From: an uncultured Bacillota bacterium
GTDB taxonomy: Bacteria > Bacillota > Clostridia > Christensenellales > Borkfalkiaceae
Length of the DNA: 55,879 bases
Direction of reading: 5' to 3'
Assembly (NCBI GenBank): GCA_949283775.1
Contig: CASDTU010000013.1
Location: 1-55,879, forward strand
Shown one piece after another: positions 1 to 7,024 of the stretch. The stretch's first letter is position 1. Each line of letters begins with the position of its first letter. The notes beneath the pieces were generated by a model. That model was not told where the DNA came from. It searched no databases and worked only from the letters and a program-made list of their open reading frames with translations. Both the position numbers and the translations under genes were made by a program.

Positions 1-1077
1 CGCGACGCTTTGGGCAGAAAGATGAGCAAATCTTTGGGCAACGGCGTCGACCCGCTGGAAATAATAGACAAATACGGCGCTGATTCTTTGAGATATTCGC
101 TGGTCAACGGAATTTCTCCCGGCGGCGACATCAGGTTTTCCGAAGATAAAATGGAAAGCTACCGCAATTTCATGAACAAAATCTGGAATGCTTCCCGTTT
201 TGTGCTCATGAACTGCGAAAACGCGAAAATAAAGGATATAAGCGAAGTTAAAAACCTCTCTTACGCCGACAAGTGGATACTATTTAAGCTCAATTCCGCC
301 GTCGTCGCCGTCACTCGGTTTATGGATAAGTACGAAGTCGGGCTTGCCGCATCGCGCATCTACGAGTTTATATGGAGCCAGTTCTGCGACTGGTATATCG
401 AGTTCAGTAAAACCGCGCTTTACTCCGACGATGACGAAAAGCGTTCCAACGCCGCCAGCGTACTGGTGTATGTACTGCGTGAAACGCTTAAGCTTGCGCA
501 TCCCATTGTGCCGTTTATCACGGAGGAAATTTACGACGCGTTGCCCAATAAAGACGCGGAAGACATCATGATTTCGCCGTTCCCCGAGGCTAACCCGAAG
601 CACGCATACCGTGCCGATTCGGCACAGACCGACGCAGTGATAGAGCTTATCAAATCCGTAAGAAATCTGCGCCGCGAGATGAACGTCAGCCAGAACAAGC
701 GTACAGCCGTGTACATCGTACCTAAGGAAGGCAAGGAAAAACAGCTTAAGAAAATGGCGGGCTATATCGAGAAACTCGCGTTTGCAAGCGGCGTTTATTT
801 CGGAGAGCCTTCCGGCAAAAATGCTTCTTTGGTGACGACTTTAGGCAATGTGTTCATTCCCATGGGCGACCTTGTGGACTTCGATAAGGAGCGCGCAAGA
901 CTGAAGGCGGAAATCGAAAAGACGGACGAGGAAATCGCCCGCGCACGCGGTAAATTGGAAAACAAAGGCTTTACCGAAAAGGCTCCCGCCGCGCTGGTGG
1001 AAAAGGAGAAAGAAAAACTAGTTAAGTACGAAGAGCTTAAAAAAGGACTTGTAAAAAGCCTTGAAGCGCTTGACTGA
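1..1077 (+). CDS. valS: Valine--tRNA ligase, C-terminal part (5' truncated by window edge)
   Basis: Class I aminoacyl-tRNA synthetase that charges tRNA-Val in the cytoplasm. The frame is open from base 1, so the gene enters from outside the window; the internal TTG at 10 is not a real start. The KMSKS signature (KMSKSLGNGVDP) lies within the first 20 codons and is followed by the anticodon-binding helical domain (including the stretch around SQFCDWYIEFSK). The last ~65 residues are a charged coiled coil rich in Lys and Glu (DFDKERARLKAEIEKTDEE), the C-terminal arm that distinguishes ValS from IleS and LeuS. About 358 codons are visible, some 40 percent of a normal ValS. An intrinsic terminator followed the TGA before an insertion sequence landed in it. 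Confidence 0.95.
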   Translation, partial: RDALGRKMSKSLGNGVDPLEIIDKYGADSLRYSLVNGISPGGDIRFSEDKMESYRNFMNKIWNASRFVLMNCENAKIKDISEVKNLSYADKWILFKLNSAVVAVTRFMDKYEVGLAASRIYEFIWSQFCDWYIEFSKTALYSDDDEKRSNAASVLVYVLRETLKLAHPIVPFITEEIYDALPNKDAEDIMISPFPEANPKHAYRADSAQTDAVIELIKSVRNLRREMNVSQNKRTAVYIVPKEGKEKQLKKMAGYIEKLAFASGVYFGEPSGKNASLVTTLGNVFIPMGDLVDFDKERARLKAEIEKTDEEIARARGKLENKGFTEKAPAALVEKEKEKLVKYEELKKGLVKSLEALD

Positions 1078-1112
1078 TTGTATTGTTTTAATTAAAAAGC
1101 CGCAGCCATGAA

Positions 1113-1140
1113 TGAAATGCACCCCAAAAGTTAGACAAAA
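1113..1140 (+). repeat. IS left terminal inverted repeat
   Basis: Begins TGAAATGCACCCCAAAAG. It pairs with the complement of 2377-2404 with four mismatches. An in-frame ATG at 1112 reads through this repeat but is not the orfA start. Confidence 0.85.
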
Positions 1141-1159
1141 CTTTTGGAGGTGCATTTTT

Positions 1160-1534
1160 ATGGCAAAGAAAGGACAAAAGCAAAAGAAATACTCGCCAGA
1201 ATTCAAATTTAATGTTATACTGGATATGCGTACCAATGGATTGAGCTATCATGAAACTGTCCGCAAGTATAACCTTGGAGATGACAGTATAGGTGGGACA
1301 AGGCAAATGGTACAACGCTGGGAACGCATATATTTGGAAGAAGGAATGGAAGGTTTTATGAAACAGCGTAGTGGTAGACCGCCAAAGAATCGCAAGTTCA
1401 GGGAGCCGTTGGATAAATCGGTAGAAGAAGATCTCATTGCCGAGAATCAACGACTGCGCATGGAGCTTGAATACTTAAAAAAACTGAGTGCCTTAGTTCT
1501 TGCGGACGAGCAAGAGAAAAACAAAAAGCAATAA
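1160..1534 (+). CDS. IS3-family transposase OrfA
   Basis: DNA-binding subunit of the IS transposase, 124 aa. I chose the ATG at 1160 because GGAGG (1146-1150) sits nine bases upstream; the longer frame from 1112 runs through the inverted repeat. The N-terminal half carries helix-turn-helix features (YSPEFKFNVILDM, then a GGTRQMVQRWERIYLEEG segment that ends in a Gly-Arg-Pro-Pro linker). The C-terminal half is a leucine-zipper-like coiled coil (ENQRLRMELEYLKKL) that in this family multimerises OrfA and OrfAB. The frame ends just after an A-rich slippery sequence leading into orfB in the -1 frame. Confidence 0.9.
   Translation: MAKKGQKQKKYSPEFKFNVILDMRTNGLSYHETVRKYNLGDDSIGGTRQMVQRWERIYLEEGMEGFMKQRSGRPPKNRKFREPLDKSVEEDLIAENQRLRMELEYLKKLSALVLADEQEKNKKQ
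1516..1528 (+). other. Candidate -1 frameshift site joining orfA to orfB
   Basis: Two A-rich heptamers, G AAA AAC (1516-1522) and C AAA AAG (1522-1528), lie in the orfA frame just before its TAA (1532-1534). The orfB frame is open upstream to 1471, so a -1 slip here would give a continuous OrfAB fusion, the usual active transposase of IS3 elements. Which heptamer is used cannot be told from sequence. Confidence 0.6.
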
Positions 1535-2370
1535 TTGTTTCGGAATTAAGGCATAGATTTCCGCTGAAAGCATTACTTGCATTATCCGGTTTAGCTCGAA
1601 GTACATATTACTATTATCTCAAACAACAAGATAAAGATAAGTATAAATCCGTTAAGCAAGAGATAGAAAGTATCTTTACCGAGAATAAGCAGCGATACGG
1701 TTACCGTCGGATATTGCTTGCATTACGTCAAAAAGGTGTCGTACTCAACCATAAAACGGTACATAAGCTAATGAGAAGCATGGGGTTATATGGTAAACGC
1801 CGTAAAAGCAAGTATAAATCGTATAAAGGCGAAGTCGGCAAGATAGCTCCGCACATAATAAATCGCGACTTTGAAACAAATAAACCGTTTGAAAAGTTGG
1901 CAACCGACGTAACCGAGTTCGCGGTATGTGATGACAAAGTATATCTATCTCCCGTAATAGACTTACATAACAACGAAGTAATAAGCTATTCGATCTCGTT
2001 AAGTCCGAATTTCGAGCAAATGCGAGAAATGCTGAAAGGACTGTTTGACAAGTTGCCGCAAGGCGCAAGACCAATACTGCATTCCGATCAAGGTTGGCAA
2101 TACCAAATGAAAGAGTTTCAAAAACAATTGCAAGAGCATAACATAATCCAAAGTATGTCGAGAAAAGGCAACTGCTTGGATAACGGGGCAATGGAGAACT
2201 TTTTCGGGCGATTGAAAGTGGAAATGTTTTACGGCGAAAAGTTTCAGACAGTGGACGAATTCGTCCACCGCCTCAAAGAATACATATACTATTGGAACAA
2301 CGAGAGAATTTCTCTCAAACTAAAAGGAATGAGCCCGGTACAGTACCGAACTCACTCACAAGTAATTTAA
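1531..2370 (+). CDS. IS3-family transposase OrfB (DDE integrase core)
   Basis: Catalytic part of the transposase, about 279 aa in the -1 frame relative to orfA. There is no ATG at the 5' end. Translation probably comes by frameshifting near 1516-1528, or from the non-standard ATA/ATT codons at 1531/1534; the TTG at 1714 is too far in, because the family-specific segment (VSELRHRFPLKALLALSGL) lies upstream of it. An HTH_21-like region (RYGYRRILLAL) precedes the rve core. The catalytic triad is visible as D in TDVTEF, D in LHSDQGWQY and E in NGAMENFFGRLK. No internal stops, so this copy could be active. Confidence 0.88.
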   Translation: MIVSELRHRFPLKALLALSGLARSTYYYYLKQQDKDKYKSVKQEIESIFTENKQRYGYRRILLALRQKGVVLNHKTVHKLMRSMGLYGKRRKSKYKSYKGEVGKIAPHIINRDFETNKPFEKLATDVTEFAVCDDKVYLSPVIDLHNNEVISYSISLSPNFEQMREMLKGLFDKLPQGARPILHSDQGWQYQMKEFQKQLQEHNIIQSMSRKGNCLDNGAMENFFGRLKVEMFYGEKFQTVDEFVHRLKEYIYYWNNERISLKLKGMSPVQYRTHSQVI

Positions 2371-2376
2371 TTAAAT

Positions 2377-2404
2377 TTTTGTCCAAATTTTGGGGTTCAC
2401 TTCA
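2377..2404 (-). repeat. IS right terminal inverted repeat
   Basis: Read on the minus strand it begins TGAAGTGAACCCCAAAAT, matching the left end at 24 of 28 bases. It starts six bases after the orfB stop, as expected for IS3-family elements. Confidence 0.85.
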
Positions 2405-2435
2405 TATTCGGGCGGCTTTTTTCGGCAAAAAAACG

Positions 2436-2461
2436 CGGAAGCAAAAATGCTTCCGTTTTTT
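2436..2461 (+). terminator. Intrinsic terminator, usable on both strands
   Basis: CGGAAGC (2436-2442), loop AAAAAT, GCTTCCG (2449-2455), then a T tract. On the minus strand the same stem is followed by CGTTTTTTT. It sits between the IS/valS side and the convergent beta-helix gene, so it can serve both. Confidence 0.8.
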
Positions 2462-2564
2462 CCTTTAAAAGATCAATGTATTTTGAAAAGATCAAATGTA
2501 TATGGATGCGGAGCCTTTTTGACAGCCGCTCTTTTATAAGAAAATGCGATCAGAATGCGCATTC

Positions 2565-2657
2565 AAAAGCAATTTTAAAAAGCATACACGCAACGCATGA
2601 CAGCGGCGCGCAGTCATTCTCGTTACACACTAAAAAAGCATTTTAAAAGCATACACG
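2565..2657. repeat. Imperfect direct repeat, two copies
   Basis: A ~25-bp A-rich motif containing AAGCATACACG occurs at about 2565-2590 and again at about 2633-2657. It lies in the short gap after the beta-helix gene. No function assigned. Confidence 0.55.
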
Positions 2658-2692
2658 AAAGAAAGTCAAAAGGATCCAAAAAGATTTTTAGG

Positions 2693-4549
2693 TTACGCCG
2701 CCATCTTTTTCCGCAGACAGCACAGAAGCGCCGCGCAGCTCAAAACGATAGAGGAGCCGAGGAAAAGGGCGGAAGATTCGGCTGCGGAGGAGCATCCGCC
2801 CGAACCGGACAATTGGATCGATACGGCAATTTCGACGCTTGCGTAATTTTCGGGATCGTCGGGCATAAAGACCGCGATCGCCTGAAACGTCTTTTTGCCG
2901 TCCAAGGTCGGCGAGTCGTTTTTCCAGGACCAGCCGTCCGGCAGAGCGATTTCAGAGAGTTTTTGCCCTTTTGTTCCGGAAAGGTTTTTCGGCGCCGTAT
3001 ACGAAGGCGTCTTTTTGTCGATGGTCAGCGTTGTCTCGGCGCGGTACAGGAGTTTTTCGTCGATTTTAAAAGCTGCGGCCTGTACGGTATAGGTACCGGC
3101 GTTGCAGGGCAGCCCTTCGGTGTAAACGGACGCATTTTCTTTCTTGTAAGAGAAGAAGAGCCGCATATTTTCAGGGGCGCCTTCGATCAGAAAGTCCGCA
3201 TCTTCCTCGATCGGTTCCCCGTCGTAGACAATAGCACCTTTGGGGAAAAGAGTAAAGCTGACGGATTGATAGACGGCAAAAGGGAATTCCTCCAAAAAAT
3301 CGCTGTCACCGAACGTTGCATCGATTTGTTGGATAGCATATCCTTTCGCGAGAAGAGATGTTTGCGGAGCATTGGAAAAATATCCGCCTTGAATAACGAT
3401 TTTCTCGCTGGAATCTATTGTGTTTTCGTCGTCGAAATATCCGCCGTTGATTTCCAAATCGGACGTAGCGTAAATTGCGTTTCCGCGCAAAGAGGCAGTA
3501 TTCTTGCGATAGGTTCCCCCGTCGATGGAAAACGGCGAGAATGCGTTGATATAGATACCGCCTCCCCGCTGTTGCGCCGTATTGTTTTCGAGCACTCCTT
3601 GATCAATGAAAATATCGTTAAAAGTATTGATCCCGCCGCCGTTTACAGTTGCGGTGTTTCCGCAAATCGTGCCGCTGTTTAGCGTAAAGGTCTGGGCGTT
3701 GAAATTGATGCCTCCACCGTATTGGGCCTGATTGTTTTCGATGATAGCGCCGTTTATCGTTAAAGAACCGCCCTGTATCGCCCCGCCGCCGCCGAAGTTG
3801 TCTGCGCTGTTGTTTGAAATCGTTGAACCGAAATTGAGGGTTATGTCAGATTCTGAACCGGATGCATGGATACCTCCGCCGGCGATTGCCGTATTTCCGA
3901 TGACGGTACCGCCGTGAAATGTCAAGGAGGAAGAGTTTGCATTGATTCCGCCGCCGTAGTTGACGTCTGCGTCGTTGCCTGCGATGACGCCGCTATATAC
4001 GGTAAGGGAAGCGAAAGCAACATAGATCCCCGTTGCATAGGAGTTTGGAGCGGAGGTGATCACGCCGCCGCCGATTGCTCCTTGTTTTTCGGCAGGGGAT
4101 GTATTGTATGCGTTTTGCCATTCTTGCGTTCCGTCGTTAAAGATGAAACGGCTGTCCTCGCCGACATAATAGGCATGTTGGTACATTTGAGACTCGCTCG
4201 ACTCATGGCAGTCTTTCAAGTACAGCTTTGCATCGCGTTCAATATAAATGCAGCAGTTTTGGTCGGCGGAAGGAGAGATCATGAGTTGATAGCCGTTCAA
4301 ACACAGATCGACGGTTGCTCCTTGGGCGATCGTAAGGGTGTCGGAAAGAAAAACGTCTTCGGTAAGGCAATATTTCCCGTCTTGCAAAACGGTGCTTTCG
4401 GAAGTGATCGGTATCCAATCTTTCGAGTGATCGTGCGCCGTGGCGATGATGCCGGCATAGGTATGGACAACGGAATAGAGCATGGTCGGGGCCAGCAATA
4501 AAAAGAGAAAGAATACGCCGAAAATGAGCGAAAGTTTTTTAATTTTCAT
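2693..4549 (-). CDS. Secreted beta-helix surface protein with C-terminal membrane anchor
   Basis: 618-aa predicted cell-surface protein. The ATG at 4549 has GAGG about 10 bases upstream and a consensus promoter behind it. Residues 1-35 form a signal peptide (MKIKKLSLIFGVFFLFLLLA). Residues ~90-390 contain about eight imperfect repeats with GGGI or GGGA turns next to asparagine-rich strands (IAGGGIHASGSESD, VNGGGINTFND, QRGGGIYINAF), typical of right-handed parallel beta-helix or polymorphic-adhesin folds. Residues ~440-510 resemble an MBG/Ig-like domain (CNAGTYTVQAAAFKI). The C-terminus is GSGGCSSAAE, a hydrophobic segment containing three Cys, then RKK: a membrane-anchor or sorting-signal layout. 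Probably an adhesin or surface polymer; ligand unknown. The long frame on the opposite strand is a shadow. Confidence 0.82.
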   Translation of the reverse strand: MKIKKLSLIFGVFFLFLLLAPTMLYSVVHTYAGIIATAHDHSKDWIPITSESTVLQDGKYCLTEDVFLSDTLTIAQGATVDLCLNGYQLMISPSADQNCCIYIERDAKLYLKDCHESSESQMYQHAYYVGEDSRFIFNDGTQEWQNAYNTSPAEKQGAIGGGVITSAPNSYATGIYVAFASLTVYSGVIAGNDADVNYGGGINANSSSLTFHGGTVIGNTAIAGGGIHASGSESDITLNFGSTISNNSADNFGGGGAIQGGSLTINGAIIENNQAQYGGGINFNAQTFTLNSGTICGNTATVNGGGINTFNDIFIDQGVLENNTAQQRGGGIYINAFSPFSIDGGTYRKNTASLRGNAIYATSDLEINGGYFDDENTIDSSEKIVIQGGYFSNAPQTSLLAKGYAIQQIDATFGDSDFLEEFPFAVYQSVSFTLFPKGAIVYDGEPIEEDADFLIEGAPENMRLFFSYKKENASVYTEGLPCNAGTYTVQAAAFKIDEKLLYRAETTLTIDKKTPSYTAPKNLSGTKGQKLSEIALPDGWSWKNDSPTLDGKKTFQAIAVFMPDDPENYASVEIAVSIQLSGSGGCSSAAESSALFLGSSIVLSCAALLCCLRKKMAA

Positions 4550-4594
4550 ACGGCGGTTACCTCAAAACTGCATAAAATCTTTTTTATATTTTAT

Positions 4595-4623
4595 ATTATA
4601 AGTTAAATGATCAATACTGTCAA
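4595..4623 (-). promoter_or_regulatory. Consensus sigma-A promoter for the beta-helix gene
   Basis: Minus strand: TTGACA (4623-4618), a 17-nt spacer and TATAAT (4600-4595), a perfect consensus. It lies about 45 bases upstream of the ATG at 4549. Confidence 0.85.
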
Positions 4624-4789
4624 GATTCGATTTTATTTTCAGAGATTCAATTGAAGATGCGGTGTATACGAAATAAAATTATTTGGATTATGTATAAGGG
4701 CAGGTAAAAAGCTGCGCGAAAAAAATACCGCGCAAAAAAGTTTTCGTCCTTTTGTCTTTTTAGTTCGTGCAAATTGCCTATTTTTATTT

Positions 4790-4818
4790 TTGACGGAACA
4801 GAAATTGAATGATATAAT
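4790..4818 (+). promoter_or_regulatory. Sigma-A promoter for the GNAT gene
   Basis: TTGACG (4790-4795), a 17-nt spacer and TATAAT (4813-4818), about 44 bases before the ATG at 4862. Confidence 0.85.
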
Positions 4819-4861
4819 AACCAGCGAAAGAAAAAAATAGAAAGTAAAAAAGGAAAACGGT

Positions 4862-5317
4862 ATGATTCGCAAAATAAAAAAAGAAGATCGGGAAATGTTT
4901 TTGAAACTTTCCGAAGAATTTTATGCTTCGCCGGCTGTTTTGCATCCGGTGCCGAAAAGTTTTCACGAGCGCGCGTTTGAGGAGATGATGCGTTCGGCGG
5001 AGTATGCCGGAGGCTATATTTTGGAATCGGAAGGAGAAGTTGTCGGCTTTGGCCTGACGGCTCAGACGTATTCGAGGGAAGCGGGTGGAAAAGTTTTATG
5101 GTTAGAAGAACTCTATATTCGGGAAAAATATCGCAGCCGCGGTTTAGGCCGCGAATTTTTTGCCGAAGTGGAGCGGTACGCGAAGGACAACGGGTTTGCA
5201 CGGATCCGGCTCGAAGTGGAGGAGGAAAACGTGCGGGCGCGTGCGCTGTATGAGCGGCTCGGTTATTTGCCCTTAGAATATCGGCAAATGGTCAAACAGC
5301 TGCGGGAAACAGAATAA
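4862..5317 (+). CDS. GNAT-family N-acetyltransferase
   Basis: 151-aa cytoplasmic acetyltransferase that would move an acetyl group from acetyl-CoA to an unidentified amine. The acetyl-CoA pyrophosphate-binding motif A is clear: LEELYIREKYRSRGLGREFF, with R-x-x-G-x-G at residues 91-96. Motif B follows near the end (EEENVRARALYERLGYLP), the usual N-x-x-A-x-x-x-Y-x-x-x-G-F/Y form. The length is normal for a single-domain GNAT. It has its own promoter and a GGA-type ribosome binding site. The next gene (MFS transporter) is separated by a 19-bp tandem repeat array rather than a terminator, so co-transcription is possible. Substrate cannot be predicted. Confidence 0.88.
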   Translation: MIRKIKKEDREMFLKLSEEFYASPAVLHPVPKSFHERAFEEMMRSAEYAGGYILESEGEVVGFGLTAQTYSREAGGKVLWLEELYIREKYRSRGLGREFFAEVERYAKDNGFARIRLEVEEENVRARALYERLGYLPLEYRQMVKQLRETE

Positions 5318-5336
5318 AGCAATTCGCATGGCAAGC

Positions 5337-5434
5337 GGCTGCGGCGATCAAAGAGCGGCGGCGATGGAAGAGTGCGGCGGCGATGGAAGAGCGCGGCGGC
5401 GATGGAAGAGCGCGGCGACGATAAAAGAGCGCGG
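5337..5434 (+). repeat. 19-bp tandem repeat, about 4-5 copies
   Basis: The unit CGGCGGCGATGGAAGAGCG repeats with a strict 19-bp period (the GAT core recurs at 5364, 5383, 5402 and 5421), with a degenerate copy before it and sequence decay at the 3' end. It lies between the GNAT stop and the MFS start. The period is not a multiple of three, which argues against a coding role. Confidence 0.85.
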
Positions 5435-5463
5435 AGAAGGAAATTGGAAGAAAAACGAAAAAG

Positions 5464-6693
5464 ATGAAACGAATCGGAGTGCGCCAAACGGTATTGGCGT
5501 GTTATACGGCGTATATAACGCAGGCGATCTTGAACAATTTTGCGCCTTTATTATTTTTGACCTTTCATGAAACGTACTCGCTTTCCCTGACGTTGATCGG
5601 GACGATGATAACGGTCAATTTCGGGGTGCAGCTCTTGACGGATCTTGTGGCGTCGAAGATCGTGGATAAAATAGGGTATCGGCCCTGCATGGTGGCGGCG
5701 CATATTATGGCGGGGTGCGGATTGATTTTATTGGCTGTCCTGCCGAATTTGCTATCCGTTCCGGCGGTGGGACTGTATATAGCGACGGCGATCTCATCGG
5801 TGGGCGGCGGATTGATCGAAGTGTTGGTCAGTCCCGTCATTGAAGCCTGCCCTTCGGAAAACAAGCAGGCGGCCATGAGTCTGCTGCATTCTTTTTATTG
5901 CTGGGGCCAAGTCGGCGTCGTAGCGCTGTCCACGCTGTTTTTTGTAGTTTTTGGAATTTCAAATTGGTTCGTATTGGCGTGTATTTGGGCGGCGGTACCT
6001 CTTTTGAATGCTGTCTGGTTTTTGTTCGTGCCGCTTTTCAAGCTGGTCGAAAACGGGGAAGGAATGCATTTTACGCAGCTTTTGCGCTCGAAAATGTTTT
6101 GGCTCTTTGTTATTTTGATGCTGTGTGCGGGGAGCTGTGAAATTGCAGTCAGTCAATGGGCGTCCGCCTATGCGGAGGCCGGACTCGGCGTTTCCAAGAC
6201 GGTCGGCGATCTGCTCGGTCCCTGCTTGTTTGCCGTCTGCATGGGGATTTCGCGCGTTCTGTTTTCAAAGTTTGGCTCAAAAATGCAGATACGTCCTGCT
6301 TTATTGGCGGCAGCTGGCGGCTGTGCGGTCGGATATGTGATGTGTGCGTTTTCCCCCTTTGCATGGATGGGGCTTTTGGGCTGCGGAGTTGTGGGTTTTT
6401 TTGCGGCGATCATGTGGCCGGGAACGTTTTCCTATGCGTCCGAGAGATTGCCGAGAGGCGGAACGGCGATGTTTGCACTCCTGGCTCTCGCCGGAGACGC
6501 CGGCTGTATGGCAGGGCCTTCTGCCGTAGGGGCGCTGGCGGACGTCTTCGGCGGAAAGATTCAAAGCGGCCTCGCTTTCGGACTCATCGTTCCCGTCTGT
6601 ATGTTCCTTGTGTTGTTCTTTTACAGAGAGAAAAAGAAGGAAAAACCTTCCGTTTCGGAAGAAAAAAAGCAGAGCGATTCTCTTCCGCAGTAA
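5464..6693 (+). CDS. Major facilitator superfamily transporter
   Basis: 409-aa integral membrane protein with about 12 hydrophobic segments. Segments 1-2 are joined by the MFS motif-A-like loop VASKIVDKIGYRPCM (about residues 59-73), and the halves are linked by a loop around residue 195 (VPLFKLVENGEGMHF). The C-terminus is a charged cytoplasmic tail (REKKKEKPSVSEEKKQ). Overall it resembles fucose-permease-like or general sugar/drug MFS members, but I see no residue that fixes the substrate. The ATG at 5464 follows A/G-rich sequence with only a weak Shine-Dalgarno. No neighbour points to a pathway. Confidence 0.85.
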   Translation: MKRIGVRQTVLACYTAYITQAILNNFAPLLFLTFHETYSLSLTLIGTMITVNFGVQLLTDLVASKIVDKIGYRPCMVAAHIMAGCGLILLAVLPNLLSVPAVGLYIATAISSVGGGLIEVLVSPVIEACPSENKQAAMSLLHSFYCWGQVGVVALSTLFFVVFGISNWFVLACIWAAVPLLNAVWFLFVPLFKLVENGEGMHFTQLLRSKMFWLFVILMLCAGSCEIAVSQWASAYAEAGLGVSKTVGDLLGPCLFAVCMGISRVLFSKFGSKMQIRPALLAAAGGCAVGYVMCAFSPFAWMGLLGCGVVGFFAAIMWPGTFSYASERLPRGGTAMFALLALAGDAGCMAGPSAVGALADVFGGKIQSGLAFGLIVPVCMFLVLFFYREKKKEKPSVSEEKKQSDSLPQ

Positions 6694-7024
6694 TATCGGG
6701 GGTAAATAACAGTATTTTGCCACGCGCGGTGTACGGTCGGCTTTGAATTTCTGCCGCGCGGAATTTTAGACAGGTTTGCTTTTTGCCTTATAGGATTTTA
6801 GACGGGATCGAGTTTTTGTCGCATGGTTTTTTTGCGGCTTGCACGGCGAGAGACAATATTTTCAATGAGTAAGTTTGTCGCCCCGCGCGGGATTTTAGAC
6901 GGCTCGCTGGGGAAATGAGACGGAGATTTTCCGTACAGAGGAAACGAAACAAATTTTTCCTGCTTGCATACTATAAAAGTGGAAGGATTTTCCTTCTATT
7001 TTATTTACGAGGGGAAAAACGAAC
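6694..7024. other. Intergenic stretch with a thrice-repeated motif
   Basis: No convincing gene in 331 bases. The core GATTTTAGAC (first copy AATTTTAGAC) occurs three times, at about 6761-6771, 6793-6803 and 6890-6900. Two copies are preceded by GCGCGG and two followed by GG. The 3' end holds the candidate promoter and ribosome binding site (GAGGGG) of the Cys-rich gene. Confidence 0.6.
6949..6975 (+). promoter_or_regulatory. Possible mother-cell (sigma-K-like) promoter
   Basis: CATACTATA (6967-6975) fits the sigma-K -10 form CATAnnnTA exactly. An AC dinucleotide (6949-6950) lies 16 bases upstream, where the short sigma-K -35 would be. No sigma-A -35 is seen at the right distance. The motif is short, so chance is a real alternative. 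Confidence 0.4.

Larger units (their letters stand above)
1113..2404 (+). mobile_element. IS3-family insertion sequence (IS150-type), apparently intact
   Basis: A 1292-bp element with terminal inverted repeats beginning TG and ending CA, two partly overlapping frames (orfA with a helix-turn-helix, orfB with a DDE integrase core) and a candidate -1 frameshift site between them. The ends 1113-1140 and 2377-2404 match at 24 of 28 positions. Both frames are open, so the copy looks complete. No clear 3-4 bp target duplication is visible (GAA on the left, TAT on the right), which could mean divergence, rearrangement or a boundary off by a base or two. Confidence 0.9.
1094..2422 (+). terminator. valS terminator split by an insertion sequence
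   Basis: The left arm AAAAAGCCGC (1094-1103) lies 16 bases after the valS stop. Its exact complement GCGGCTTTTT followed by more T (2412-2422) lies just past the right end of the IS. Joining the flanks (1112 to 2405) restores a 10-bp stem, a loop of about 17 nt and a T tract, the form of an intrinsic terminator. The inserted DNA now fills the loop, so the terminator is probably inactive for valS. Confidence 0.75.

Noticed and set aside
2597-3682. 361-codon plus-strand frame opposite the beta-helix gene
   Set aside because: The minus-strand frame has a signal peptide, repeats, ribosome binding site and perfect promoter; the plus frame has none and is a shadow of the repeat composition.
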